The position numbers were made by a program, and so were the translations under genes. A stretch of DNA of 64,000 bases from Vitellaria paradoxa. Its lineage: Eukaryota > Streptophyta > Magnoliopsida > Ericales > Sapotaceae. Below the pieces are notes generated by a model, which had not been told where the DNA came from, made no database searches, and saw nothing but the letters and a program-made list of their open reading frames with translations. The stretch covers positions 8,097,223 through 8,161,222 of the forward strand of contig CM034241.1 in the NCBI GenBank assembly GCA_019916065.1, in the 5' to 3' direction. Position 1 is the first letter of the stretch, and every line of letters starts with the position of its first letter. Shown here one piece after another: positions 49,801 through 62,637 of the stretch.

Positions 49801-52800
49801 GGATAATTACACTTTGATCCCTTGGGGTTTGGGCCAAAAAACACAACTCTTCTCTGGTATAAAAGTCATTAAATAACCCTCTAGTGATTGGATTAAAGTA
49901 CAAAAGTAATAGAAACTATTAAATTTAACTAAATGTATGTCTCGTAGGCATGAAAGCTCATATATAATTACACGAAAGACATAGCCATAAAAATAGATAT
50001 AAATTTGTCTAATAGCTTTTGTATTGAGGGCCCCTGTAAAAATAATATATATATATAATATATATATATGTATATTTCATTTTAACATAAACAAATGTAA
50101 AAATGTACTTTTATCTATCCATTTTGCGAAAATATTTTTTCTCAAATCAATTTTGACTTATTAGGCATGTCAAAGAAATAGATTTACTGAAGATTTGACT
50201 TACCCAAATGGGGTAGCCACTATTTTATATTTATACTAATACAAGTTACATATACAATAAATACTATACAAGGAATCTAGACTAGGTACATACCCCCCTA
50301 GAATATTATAATACACTAGTAACATGCACATATATTAAATACACTAAGTACATGCACATACATTAACAGCCATATTTTCCCACACTCCCCCTCAAGCTGG
50401 TGAATAGATATTCTCCATTCCCAGCTTAGATACAATACTTTCAAACACTGGACCACTTAACCCTTGGTTAACACATCAGCGAGCTGATCATTTGTAGGAC
50501 ACATAGGGTGTGCAGATCAATCCGCTCTCCAATTTTTCCTTGATAAAATGTCTGTCAATTTCGATATGCTTTGTCCGATCATGTTGCACTGGATTGTGGG
50601 CTATGCTAATTGCAGACTTATTATCGCAATAAGCCTCATTGGGCCCTCCAACTTGATCCTCATGTCTTGCTAGAATGATCTTCAGCCAAAGTAACTCACA
50701 TACTCCTTGAGCCATTGCTCGAAACTCAGCTTCCTGCACTAGACCGTGCTACCACATTTTGCTTTTTACTTCTCCATGTCCACAAGGTTCCCACCAAGAA
50801 ACGTACAATATCCAGTGGTCGATCTTCTATCAATCAATGACCCAGCATAATCAGCATCTGTATAGGCTTCAAGCATTAAGCCCCTACTCCTCCTAAGAGA
50901 ATTCCTCTTCCTGGTGTACTCTTAAGATATTGCAACCCTCTGTGTGCTGCTCGAAGATGAACCTCTTTTGGATGTGTGCATGAATTGACTAATCACATTC
51001 ACAGCATAAGCTATATCCGGTCCGTGTGTGAGGACAGATAAATGAGCTTTCCCACCAAGCGTTGATACATCCCTTTGTCCACCATAGCATCTTCCTCTAC
51101 TATTCCAGCTTTAGATTCGGATCTATTGGATACTCCCGGTTTGCATGCTGTTTTAAGCCTGTCTCCTTGAGTAGATCAGTTACCTACCTTCTGCTGAGAG
51201 AGAAAAATACCCTTATCTGAATGTGCCACTTCAATTCCAAGAAAATACTTTAGCTTCTCAAGTGTCTTAATCTCGAATTCTTTTGCCAAGCACTCACTCA
51301 AAAAATGTCTCTCCTCATCATCACTTCCTGTAACAATTATATCATCCACATAAACTAAGAGAACTGTGGACTCCCCCTGAAGACGAGTGTTTGACGAACA
51401 GTGTATGATCTCCTTAACTTTGCTTATATCCTAACATCACCATAACCTTGGCAAACCTGCCGAAACCATGCTCGAGGAGATTGTTTAAGCCCATATAATG
51501 CCTTCTTTAACCTACACACTGTATGATCAGTAACTCCTTTTTTCCATAACCAGGTGGAATTTCCATATATATCTCTTCCTCTAGATCTCCATGCAAGAAA
51601 GCATTTTTTATATCAGCAAACTGTTGTAAATCCCATCCAAAGTTAGCTGCCAAAGACAATAGGACTCTAACAGTATTCAGCTTTGCAACTGGGGCAAAAG
51701 TCTCTAGATAGTCTCACTCCATACATCTGAGTATAACCTTTGGCTACCAACCTTGCCTGTATCTCTCCCACTGAACCATCAGCTCTATACTTCACTGTGT
51801 ACCCATTTACATCCCACTGGTTTCTTCTCTGCTGGTAACTCCACAAGCTCCCATGTTTTGTTCTTTTCCAGTGCCTCCATTTCTACATTCATAGCTTGCT
51901 TCCATTTTTCATTAGACAAAGCTTCGGATAGATTGGAAGGAATGACAATAGTTTCTAGGTTATTGAGGAAGGCTCTGTGTGACGGGAAAAATTGCTTAAA
52001 GGACAGGAAGTGTGCAAGGGATATAAGGGTCTTTTAGTGCACTCTCTCATACATTTTCTCAATGCAATGGGCAAGTCTGTGTCACTACTACCCTTATGGT
52101 CTCACTCTCTACTCTGGTTCGGCTTCATCTGTAATATGGGTTCAGGAATCATTACCTCATCGGACTCTTGGACTTGGTAGAGTTGGGGGCAACCATCTTC
52201 CTCCTTGCATACATCTTGCCTTTGTCATATCTAACATCCCTGGGAATAGACTCAGTTTCGGGTTGAGTAGACACGGAAGCTGTTGTTACAGGATTAGACA
52301 CAAGTTCAGAGGAAACTATGACAGACTCAGATAGTTTAGATTGAAACGGAGCATGATCACTAGTGGATGAAGACGTAGGATGGTTTGAAACTGAAAGATC
52401 CAACATTAAGTCAAAATCCAACCCTCGTCTTCTCTCATAACTTCTCCCCCTGAAGATAAGGGTTTGGAAAGTAGATTCACGTTTCATGAAGGTAACACTC
52501 CATAGAAACAAAGAATTTTCGGGAAGGTGGATGATAACATTTGTAACCTTTCTGAGTTGACGAATATCCCACAAATACACACTTTACTAGCTCTTGGATC
52601 CAGTTTCCCTCGGTTGTGACTGTGAACATGTACAAAGGACGTACACCCAAACACTCTAGGAACAAGATTATTTGTGGTGTGTAGGGTGGGGTAAAATGTT
52701 GACAACACGTCCATTGGACTCTAAATCCTAGGACTCTAGAGGGCATCTGTTTATGAGATACTGTTGCTGTGTAAGAACAGCTTCCCCCCAAAAAGTTTTA

Positions 52801-55800
52801 GGAACAATGGTTTTTCAAATAACAACGCTCGGGTTTTTTCAAGGAGATCACCATTTTTCCTTCTCTGCAAACTCCATTTTGCTGCGGGGTATTCACACAA
52901 GATGACTCTGTATTATCCCTTCCTTTGAAAAAATGGACTGAGACTTTGATTAAAATAGTCCCTTGCATTATCAGACCTAACTCTTTTGATGGTCACTCCA
53001 AACTGATTTTTAATCATGGAACAGAAATTTGGGAAACAATACTGACATCAGATTTTTGTTTAAGAAGAAAAATCCAGCAGACTCGAGTGCAATCATCAAT
53101 AAAGGAAACAAACCATCGTGCCCCAGAGATATTAGCAACAGTAGATGGACCCCAAACATCACTATGAATAAATAAAAAGGAATGGAACTTATTTTATTGT
53201 GCCCTGGAAATGGTATACGTTTGTGTTTGGCAAGTTCATATTTTTCCACAATGAAAGGACTCAACATCAAAACTTTTAAACAAAGACGGAAACAAAAGTT
53301 TAATGACTCTAAATGATGGATGTCCAAGTCGGCGATGATGGAGCCAAATTTTCTCTTTATAGGATGTCAAGGACTTGGAAACAAATGACACTGACTGTTT
53401 ATCCTTGTTGATAGTTGGTTGACTTGTTTCAAGAAGTAGAGGCCACCCCGTTCTCTAGCATGTCCAATCGTCTTCCCCCGAATCCTTTTCCTGAAATATG
53501 CAATCAGTATGATGAAAAAACCACATTACATTGTAAGTCATGAGTAAGTTTTGGATGGACTATCAGATTGGTAGATAGATTAGGACCCTGACGGACATTC
53601 TGCAAGGTTAACATGGGTTAATTTGGACACTTCCAATTCCTGCCACAGTGGTCAAAGAACATCTGCAATGGCTATTTTTCTAATGCTTGGGCACGGGGAA
53701 TAGGTGGTAAAGACATTTGGTGAGTGGGTCATATGATCGGTAGCTCCTGAATCCATGATCCAGAGGTGGAAAAGGCTGCATCCGAAACATTTTAATCCAA
53801 TGGAAAGCGGAACTTACTGAATATGCCAAAGAACAAGTAGTGAGGGTTATCAAGACTGGTGATGAGAGCTCTCACCCTTTCCAGTTCACATGGTTGAGGA
53901 CCAGTGCTTCTGATTTGGGTGGCTCATCACTTTGGCCAGCTGCTACATTGGCTTGTCCACTTCTGGATTGTCCCCCCTCTTTGTCCCCATTCTCGGCTGG
54001 TGGCGTCCCATGAAGCTTCCAACAATTCTCACGAGTGTGCCGCGGTTTCTTGCAATATGTGCACCATAAATTGTCTCGGTCTTGATTCCTAGAATCTCCT
54101 GTCTTCATGTCAAGGGCTAGTTTTCTTTTCATTACCAGCAGACTTCTTTGCAATAGGTATATTCAGCTTTGTTTCCATCACTTGCAACCATTGCGAATTG
54201 ATTGAAAACTTGTGGTCCAGCATCAGACTTCGTCTACTCTCCTCTCCTCGAACTACTGGCTACCACTTCATTGAAGCATGGGACTTCCGATTTCCCAAGA
54301 ATCTGAACACGCACCTGATCGAATTCCGGATTCAACCAACAAGAAAGTCATAGACTCTATCCTGTTCAATAAGTTCTTCAAAACAGCAAGCATCATCGGA
54401 ACACTTCGTCTTTATTATTCTGTAATTGGTCTAACCTCCTCATACACCTGAGCGGCATCTTTTGCCTTTGAGTACGTTTGTTGGATCGCGTCCGATATAT
54501 CTTTGGCAGTGTTTAGAAACATGCACGTGTCACTGATTTCTGAGGTCATAGATCACCATAGCCATGCCATAATCATCGAGTCTTCTTCATCCACGCTTCA
54601 AAGTTCAGATCACTAGGCTTTGGACCCGTACCCATGAGATGGCTGATTTTCCCCTTGCCTTTCAAAATGGTCCGGACTAATTGGGACCACTTCAGATAAT
54701 TCTTCCCATTTAATCTGTATGTAGCCTGGATATTTTGCAGATCTCCAATACCGTGTGAGATGGTTGTCTCATCTTGTTGACTGGTGGCTGGTTTTGTGAC
54801 TGGTGAAACATCCGACATCATAAGTGTCGTGAGGAAGTAAAAAATTCAGCAATGAAGGCTGAAAACGGGGCGTTGAAGGTTGAAAAAAATACTCCCTTTT
54901 GATCTCAGAAAACAGAGTAAAAACAGAGCACAAAAGAAGGCCAACGGTTCCAGAAAATACCTGGCTCTGATACCATGTCAAAGAAATAGATTTACTGAAG
55001 ATTTGACTTACCCAAATGGGTAGCCACTGTTTTATATTTATACTAATACAAGTTACATATACAATAAATACTATACAAGGAATCTAGACTAGGTACATAC
55101 CCCCTAGAATATTAAATACACTAAGTACATGCACATATATTAAATACACTAAGTACATGCACAACATTAACAGCCATATTTTCCACAAGGCACAAATTAA
55201 ATTTGACAAATTCTATCAATTTTGCACCTCAATCAAAATTATAAGAGGGTTATATATTAACTTTTAAACTAGAGGAGGTCGTACTTTTTAGCTAAATCCT
55301 AAGGGGTAAAGTGTAATTACCATTTTGTTTAGTATTACTGTTTCAGAAAACATAAGGGTTTGGAAACTACTTCCACTAGGAAGAGGTCAGAGCACTGAGG
55401 ATTGAAGCTTCATGCACCATCAAATCTCAAAAGATTTAATACAGCAAGAGGAATTGTACAGAACAATGAGCAATGTAATGTTTTGTGCTCCATACACAAG
55501 AGGGGAATGATAGTGTCAATTGCTTACATTTGCTTCGGCAGCAGGATTGACATCCCCAATGCAAAGAAAGATCCACCAAGGATAACCACTCTTTTCACCT
55601 TGCTTGCAAAGGATGAGTCCCTTTTGACAGCCTGACCGAAAAAGCACATCCTTATTGAGCGCAGTAGAAAAAAGGGCACGCAAACAAGAAAATTGAAATT
55701 GTGTATTTGTGAGAGCAATAACAGGGAATTGCTAAAACTTACCAAAGCCAATTTGTCAAAGGTCCCAGTGCAAGTACAGACACTTCACTGGGATATTCAG

Positions 55801-58800
55801 AAACCATATCCACCAAAAACTCCGATGCTGTCTTCTCAATTTTCTTGGACTCTGGAGAAGGTAAAAGTATGTTCCCCAATCCATCTGAGCCGTGAACAAA
55901 GTCTGCAACACGTGGTTTTCCCCCCTGTTCAAAGTCATTCAGATGTATGAATTACACAAAATATATCAAGCCAATCACCAAACAGGAGGACTGATGATTG
56001 GAAACGGAAAGGGGTTGTGTTGGTGCTGATTTTGCTACGCTGCACAGAATAGCAATTGGACAGTAAAAGGAACTCTCATTCGTTAGAATCAAGGCCACAT
56101 ACAAATTCCAAAAAAGTAGAAATCAAGTAGTAAAAATTAGAATTTCTAAATCCGCTAATGTAAGAAGCAAGATGTGAACAAATATAACTTATTTTAGAGA
56201 GTGTAGTTCTCACCATACTACAGAATGGGCCCTAAGGCACTTGACAACAGAATACGAAATTTTGCTCATAAATGAAAGTGTTAAGCTCTCTAGTAATGCT
56301 TTAACTACTTTTGAGTTCTAACAGGTAGGAAAAAGGTAAATATCTAATGAAATGATAGAAGAAAATAAATGGAGCAAAATGATTCCTCCAGTAGCAAAAG
56401 GATAAAGGTATGAACACCAACTAAAACGGCCTTTTGACATTTTTCAAGCTCAATAGTGCAGTCTAGAAATCAATAAATTTGAGTGTGGAGACTTATAGAA
56501 CTATAAAAGGATTGAGAAGATTCAAAGAGACTTTCTGTGGGGTGGTATTGGGGCTGATTTTAAATATCATTTGGTTGATTGGCAGACAGCATGTTCTCCT
56601 ATTAAAGATTGGGGAATTGGCACTAGGAAGCCTTCTTTATTCAATGAGGATTTAATTGGGGAAAGGTTGTGGAGATTTTCTTGTGAAGGTAATAATCTTT
56701 GGAAGAGAGCAGTGATGGATAAGTGTGGCATATCTTGGGAGGTGGGTCAACATCATGGGTGAGATGGCCCTCATGGAATCAGTCTTGGGAAGGAATTAGA
56801 ACATTACATAGCTGGTTTGGCAGTTTGTTACATTCAAAGTTGGGAGAAGGGAGAGGGTTAGCTTTTGGATGTGATTAGTGGCATGAAGAAGGGAGTTCGA
56901 GGGTTCTGTTTCCAAATTGTATGCATGGCAGTGAATAGGGAGGCCACCGTGGAAGACTGCTATACGACAGTTGGAGGGGTCTCAGTTTGGCCAAGATGCT
57001 TTCTGCCATAACCTTCAGGACTAGGAAGTCGATAGCTATTTGGCTCTTACGAATTTGCTTTGGAGCTAAAAAGTATAAGGGATGGATTGTATTGTATGGA
57101 ATCAAACCAAATCTGGATCTTTTGGTGCAAATCCCAGTATATGGGGCTTGAAGGTAGAAAAGAATTGGACTTTGCTTGGAAGAACAGTGGAAGACTAGTG
57201 CTCTTTCTAGAGTTGCCTTCCTTGTTTGGTGTGTGACACATTGGAAGGTTCTTACAATTGATAAGGTAATAGTCAGGAGCAGAGCGTTGGTTAATTGGTG
57301 TTGCCTTTGTAAAAATGAGGGATAAAGCATATAATCATCTTTTTGTGCATTGCACTTGGTCTAAACATATGTGGGAATTAGTTTATCTTGCTTTTGGAAT
57401 ATCGTGGTTTTTCCGAAAGTATTGAAACAAGTTCTGCTACAAGTGTGGTGGAGTATTCGTGTAAATAAAAGAAGGAAGCGTGGAAACTAATTCCTTTTTG
57501 TTTGATGTGGATAATTTTTTTTCTTTTTTTTCTTTTTTTTTTTTTTTTGGGGGAGGGGGTTGGGGGGATAAACTTTTCAAGATAAAAAACTTCTATTCTA
57601 TAAGACAACAAGGCATACTTCTTTCGGTTTTGAATAGAAGGGTGAAAAGGGGAGTTGATCACAATTTGCACACTTTTTTCACTTTCATAGATACGATGGA
57701 AAGTTAAATTGTTTTTTGGCTACTTTGACCTTTTCTAGACGGGAGGTATCCCTTTAATACCTCTTTTTTATAAATTCTTTATTTATCCCCGGGGGGGACC
57801 TAATTTCTTGTATAAAGGGGAAGGGGTAACTACGAAAAAAAAATAAAAAATAAATAAATAACTTCACTTTTGTCTTTGAGAATAGCAAAGGCCAAAATCT
57901 CTAAAGGTGTGGAGCTAGTTTTTTTTCTTTGTTGTTTCTCACACGTTATGATTACGGTTTTATTCCTAGCATTATTAATGTTTACTTTGTAATTTGTATG
58001 TCGTAGTTTTCACGAATATGCCACATTGAGAAGAGGAAGGGAAGTGTAATTGCATGTTGTAATTTGTATGAAGACCTAAGGCAAGGCAGTTACTTTCCTT
58101 ATTGGCTAGGAATTGAAGGTGGATGACGCAAGGCCTGGACTATAAACAAGCCGAGTAATAGGTTGTTTAAACTTCACTTGGTACTTTTACAAGCAAATTT
58201 GAAACAAGATTTAATTGAGCCAAGGTCAAATAATTTGCTATATTATTGTTGTTGCTGCTGCTGTTGTTGTTATTATAAGCTTATCAAACCGAGTTAAACA
58301 AACTTCAAATTTTGTTGAAGCTTGACTATGTTTTGTAATGAGCCAATCCCAAATGAGACTTTAACAAGCCAAACATGAGCTTAACTTGATTAGTTTGATT
58401 TGTTTTACAGTCCTATGTAAGGCAAACTACTAGGAAAATGGATCTCAATATTATATTTTCATTTTAGACAAACCATATGACTAAAAACTGGTCATTTCAT
58501 CTGGGTATTTAATCAAGGACAAGCTACTTCAAGATAACCAATGCATTGGGCATAGTCAATAAAAATCTAAAAAATAAAAAATAAATAAATTGCAATATTT
58601 AGAATACAATTTGCTCCTAAACAAATTAGATAAGTTACTTCAAGATAACCAATGCATTGGGCATAGTCAATAAAAATTAAAAAAAAAAAAGTGTAAATTG
58701 CAATATTTAGAATAAAATTTGCTCCTAAACAGATTAGACCAGCTACTTCAAGATAACCAATGCATCGGGCATAGTCAATAAAAATTAAAAAAAAAAAGTA

Positions 58801-61800
58801 GATTGAAATTTGTATAATACAATTTGTTCCTAAACAGATCAGCATTTCAAAAGGTTACAATCACGACTTGAAGTTGTCTGCTTTTGCACAGTCTGTGGTT
58901 TCATACGAATCATACCGTCAACCCAGGTTTTGATCATGTTATGAAAACAGGGGAGGATATAGCCCCATGGTAAGCCCCCTTGGCTTATGTGACTGCTGAC
59001 CATACCATGCAACCATATAGACATCCGTTCTCACAGATTGACAAAAAATAAAAATAAATAAAAAATAAAGAAAGGAAAAGAAAAGCACGCAAGTGCACAA
59101 ATTTACATTAAAATAAAACACATATGCATCTTTGTATGTACATGCACTTACGCAACCATAGAACTTCAAAGCTATGTTGTTCATAAGGAAAAAATAGCAC
59201 ATAATTAATTGACAAAAGTAAGTAATAGTTAAGTGTGATCCAATTGTGCAAATGACTTCCTTGTAAATTAAGGTCCACATTAAATGTGAAAGTAGTTACC
59301 CTTCAGGGGCTCATGGCTACCCTCTGCCACAGGAAGACCAGGACAACCTGCAATCTCACACTATCCTTTGGCACATCAAAAGCAGAAATTGTTCAAGACA
59401 CGACTACAAAAAACTAAGAAGACCAGAAATTAAGGCAATGTTTTTCTGAATTGGAAAATACTTTAAACTAATACATACCAAAAGCAACGCATTGCGAGTG
59501 GCATCTTCCGTAGTAACATTACAATATTGTGGTTAAACCCAAGATCTCCAGCTGTGGACTTTGAAATGCCATAAAGATTGCCATGCTATCATCTGTAAAT
59601 CAATAAACCCACCAGCCACATCTCAAAAAAAGATAAATTACAACATTGTTGGCACACAAAGTATAATTAATGAAGCTATAACATTTGACAAGCAATAATG
59701 TATCTACTTTGAATGCTATACTGCTTTGAACACTTGGAGAACAGAATGTCACGCATATTTTGTGTTAAAGAACTCGGGACCTAATGATAAGATATACATT
59801 TATACAATTAATTCATGCACCTTTAGACTTTAAATTTTTCAGGAGTTCTATAACCCAAAATTTCGAATTATAACCCGAAAATTATATTTTGATTATGAGT
59901 AACATTTCCTGAAATAAATATAAGAACTTTTTGTTCACAATCCTTTTATTTGGTGGGTAAAACACAAGAATAATTCCTCATTATTTTATATAAATAAAAG
60001 GTGAAGTTATTATATTCTAAAAAAAATATAATAATTTGTAGTGGTGTCATAATGTGTAAAATGCAAGAATAATTCCTTATTATTTTTATACAAAGAAAAG
60101 ATGAAGCTATCATATTCATGCATACGTATAAATTATATAATAATTTGTAGTGGTGTCATGATGTGTGTGTCTCGTAAAGTGATATTGTTAAGTATTGAAG
60201 TGTCAAGTGCAAATATATCTTATCTTGTCTTGTGTTTGTTTGGAGCAACACATGGCCATATGCGGCATATGCATGCAACACTAAAAAATTATTAGGCAAA
60301 AGAAAAAGTAAGTTCAATATTTCTTCAACCTTGTGCTGGGCTGTTGAGATTAATATTCATGAAAAGGTGTAAAAACACAATACTCAATAAGTTATTTAGC
60401 CTATTGCAACATGGCAGACCCTTTTTATATTCTCCACAAAAGGGAACGAAGTACAGAATTACTTTTCATCGCAAGAAAAGAGAAAGTAAGAAAACCCACA
60501 AATTAATCCAAACAACTGATACAAGCAAACACATGCAAGAACTTTTAAGGCAATTACTCATGGTTTCAAAAAAAGGGTAATGGCCGGTGTAATGGTAACG
60601 AAAAATAACAGACATAACAGGGTGTAACCGAGGTGTAATAGGTAAAAAATGGGAGTTTAACGGGAACTAAAGGGTTCAAAAATGTTACGTAACATTGTTT
60701 ATGCAATTTCTTCACTAAGCTGCACCAACCTTTTGAGTTTCTTTACTTAATGTAGCATTCAAACTAATATATAAAGAACCACCAAGGGAGAACCAATTTT
60801 CACGGATCACTTAATTTGATGATGCTTCGCGTCTTTGAATTCCCTAAATGCCATCACTTCTAACTTCTTCTTCTTTTTTTTTTTTTGGTTGTGTATAACT
60901 ATTACAAAATGCATAATAATGGAGAATATACAAGAGGGACGGCCACGAACCAAATAGCTCGTGAGTTGCTCGAGCTCGGGTTGATTGAGTCTTTGCTTGA
61001 GCTCAATTTGCAACCTCAAACAAGTAGAATCAAACCTTGTTTATTGAGCGTTTAAAATTCAAGCCAAGCTCAAGTCACTAGCTACTCAGCTCAAAATATA
61101 TATATAATTTAGAACAAAATCGTGTCGTTTTGGTTAATAAAACGATTTTTATTGAGCTATTTCCTTATGGGTTACAATATTTTTAGACCAACAACATATT
61201 GCTTTAATAGTCAAACTAGTTGCGGATCCATACCAAAAACTTGACTTGAGATGCTAGGCTCGACTCAGCCTGATTCCATTAGTGAAGGGGAAAAAAATTA
61301 AGAAAAGAAAAATAATCAAGAGAGAAAGAGGGAAGATAACGGACGAAAAAATAATCTCCTCTCTTGGCAACCATCATCGTTGACTCTTACTCAAATCATA
61401 TTTATTATTTAATGTAAATCATTTTTTTTTCAAAAATATGAAAATATTTTTAAAATATATATTATATAATAATATATAACCGTTTAAAAACATAACAGTT
61501 ATAAATATATTTGCTGAGTATCGTTGATCAACTACTAAAAAAATAAAAAATAAAAATCAGAGAAATTAATATTTAAATATTTAAAATATAGAGAAGGGTA
61601 GAACTGTACTTTCAATTTTAGAGAATGACGTGAATGCAACGGATAAAAAAAACGACAGTGAATGGCAGAGGCGACGTGTGCTTTCACCCTATTTATTAAT
61701 TACAGTTCAACGAGCAGTGAAATTCACAAAATTAATTACTTACCAATCCCAGGGTCTGTATCGATAATGATCTTCTCCCGCCTTTACCGGAAAAGCACAA

Positions 61801-61866
61801 ACTCATTTCAGTCTCTGGCCCGTTAATGGTAAGATTATGATACGAATTCAACGTCGCAGATGCCAT
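46840..61866 (-). CDS. URH2: URH2-like uridine/purine nucleoside hydrolase, nine exons, indels in most exons
   Basis: Inosine-uridine-type nucleoside N-ribohydrolase, which splits nucleosides to base and ribose in plant cytosolic salvage and catabolism. Exons in transcript order: 61744-61866 (start uncertain), 59479-59592, 59300-59360, 55743-55924, 55528-55631, 49297-49392, 49088-49194, 48362-48503 (3' border uncertain) and 46840-47074. Visible signatures: [11 protein letters not shown] (exon 1, metal-binding Asp cluster) joined to [13 protein letters not shown] (exon 2); [12 protein letters not shown] (exon 3); [14 protein letters not shown] (exon 4); [15 protein letters not shown] (exon 5); [15 protein letters not shown] (exon 6); [14 protein letters not shown] (exon 7); [12 protein letters not shown] (exon 8); [12 protein letters not shown] (exon 9). 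These resemble Arabidopsis URH2 more than URH1. Short indels break the frame in exons 1, 2, 4, 5, 6, 7 and 8, so it is either a recent pseudogene or, more likely, an under-polished functional gene. Confidence 0.88.
47928..48262. mobile_element. Harbinger/Tourist-like MITE in URH2 intron 8
   Basis: About 335 bp, starting GGTGACATTTGGTTTA and ending in a partly matching inverted end (ATCAAATCTCAATGAGCTC). Flanked by TTA at 47925-47927 and 48263-48265. The interior resembles the 330-bp MITE at 10315 (TATGTTTTAAAA, CTCAAAATAAAG and AAAATACTCT blocks). Same family, separate insertion. Confidence 0.7.
50168..50384 (-). repeat. 3' LTR of intronic Copia
   Basis: 217 bp. On the minus strand it begins TGTGGGAAAATATGG and ends TTTGACA. 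Confidence 0.92.
50385..50395 (-). other. Polypurine tract of intronic Copia
   Basis: Minus-strand GAGGGGGAG-type purine run next to the 3' LTR. Confidence 0.8.
50488..54835 (-). pseudogene. gag-pol remnants of intronic Copia
   Basis: Minus-strand coding remains. The gag N-terminus is at 54573-54821 ([15 protein letters not shown]), with a CCHC zinc knuckle [14 protein letters not shown] in 53872-54153. GAG-pre-integrase traces are near 53200-53330. An integrase motif (TPQQNG-type) lies near 52870. Reverse transcriptase lies around 51230-51790, with the YVDD motif near 51340-51355. RNase H is at 50488-50739 ([20 protein letters not shown]). Frames are broken throughout, so it is not functional as written. 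Confidence 0.88.
54963..54975 (-). other. Primer-binding site of intronic Copia
   Basis: Minus-strand TGGTATCAGAGCC directly next to the 5' LTR; complementary to initiator tRNA-Met. Confidence 0.9.
54976..55187 (-). repeat. 5' LTR of intronic Copia
   Basis: 212 bp. A TATAAATATAAAA stretch (minus strand, about 55031-55043) is a candidate LTR promoter element. Confidence 0.92.
56505..57862 (+). pseudogene. LINE (non-LTR retrotransposon) 3' fragment in URH2 intron 3
   Basis: Plus-strand, hence antisense to the host gene. Similar to the C-terminal part of plant LINE polyproteins, after the reverse transcriptase palm: [13 protein letters not shown] at about 56505, [20 protein letters not shown] in ORF 56571-56762, and zf-RVT-like stretches ([10 protein letters not shown] near 57200, [16 protein letters not shown] near 57340) in other frames. 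It ends in an A-rich tail with AAATAAATAA at about 57833-57860. It is 5'-truncated and frame-broken. Target duplications were not identified. Confidence 0.75.
58521..58848. repeat. Three-copy tandem repeat, about 110-bp unit, in URH2 intron 3
   Basis: TACTTCAAGATAACCAATGC recurs at 58525, 58636 and 58744, so the periods are 111 and 108 bp. Each unit also contains GGGCATAGTCAATAAAAAT, a poly-A run and an ATTTGCTCCTAAACA-like block. The third copy is the most diverged. A minus-strand ORF across it is a by-product of the repetition. Confidence 0.9.
59593..61743. other. URH2 intron 1
   Basis: Intron of about 2.15 kb, AT-rich. Around 60940-61270 are many GAGCTC/CTCGAGC-type motifs on both strands, like those at 17600-18250, suggesting a decayed repeat. 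I see no exon or gene inside. Confidence 0.5.
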
Positions 61867-61988
61867 TATCGTACCACAAAAGCCCGATCAGAAAGAGAAT
61901 TTTCAAAAACAGAAGATGGGGGTTCAGAACGATCAAACCGTATAGTTGCAATACCCACAAACAAGCTGGGCATATATACAATATATAC

Positions 61989-62014
61989 AGAGAGAGAGAG
62001 AGATGAGAGAGAGT
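61989..62014. repeat. GA microsatellite upstream of URH2
   Basis: (GA)n with one interruption, about 120 bp upstream of the candidate URH2 start and so within the likely promoter or 5' leader on the minus strand. GA/CT repeats are common in plant leaders. Confidence 0.7.
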
Positions 62015-62637
62015 GAAATCGAATATGTATGCTGGTGTAGGGGACGGCGAAGCTGATGCAAAAAGCTCAGCCACCGGCCACCACAAGGGCAGTCTATCCT
62101 CGGAGAAAGGGGCTAGTTGTCTGGATCTCCCGCAATCCCTTTGTAACGTCCACCTTGATACCTTATTAATACAATTGCAACTCAGCATTGCACGTGTTTT
62201 TGGCACATAGACAACTCATACAAGTAATCGTTTAATGGGTGGGTCTATTTGGCGGGCTCCGGATTAAGGAGCCAACGGGGTAAGTTATGGAGGAGGTACC
62301 AGAGAAAAATTTTCTCATATTTATTCTCATGAGATAATAAATTTTTCGTCCTTATTTCCATTACACCGCCAATATACTAACTATTACAAATTATATATTA
62401 TACGTATAAAATAAAAATTTAAAATTATTATATATATTAAATAAAAATATATATTGCATATATATATTAAATAAAATTAAAATATATATACAAATCTTTA
62501 ACTTTTTGGTACACTTAACTAAAGAGGAGAGTTTTTATTTATAACCTCACAAGACGTCTACTTCTCTGTGAGAAAACCGATGTAGACTTTTAAAAGAAGC
62601 ATTCCAATACAAATTAATAAATAAATATTTAAATGGG
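62015..62637. other. URH2 upstream region, no gene
   Basis: Probable promoter or 5' leader and upstream AT-rich sequence. Short open frames occur on both strands at 62013-62210 and 61835-62206, but neither shows a recognised family. Confidence 0.45.

Larger units (their letters stand above)
50168..55187 (-). mobile_element. Copia LTR retrotransposon in URH2 intron 5
   Basis: About 5.0 kb, in the same orientation as the host gene. LTRs are 50168-50384 and 54976-55187, flanked by the 5-bp duplication AGGCA at 50163-50167 and 55188-55192. The primer-binding site (TGGTATCAGAGCC, minus strand) abuts the right LTR, and a purine tract (GAGGGGGAGTG, minus strand) abuts the left. The internal region keeps copia order but no long ORF. 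It is a different copia lineage from the one at 11698. The LTRs differ mostly by small indels. Confidence 0.95.

Noticed and set aside
57378..57707. Overlapping frames on both strands with Lys- or Phe-rich runs
   Set aside because: Caused by a poly-T/poly-G tract near 57521-57567 within the LINE fragment.
58567..58845. Minus-strand frame resembling a repeated hydrophobic membrane protein
   Set aside because: It is produced by translation of the 110-bp AT-rich tandem repeat inside an intron of the URH2-like gene; no family similarity.
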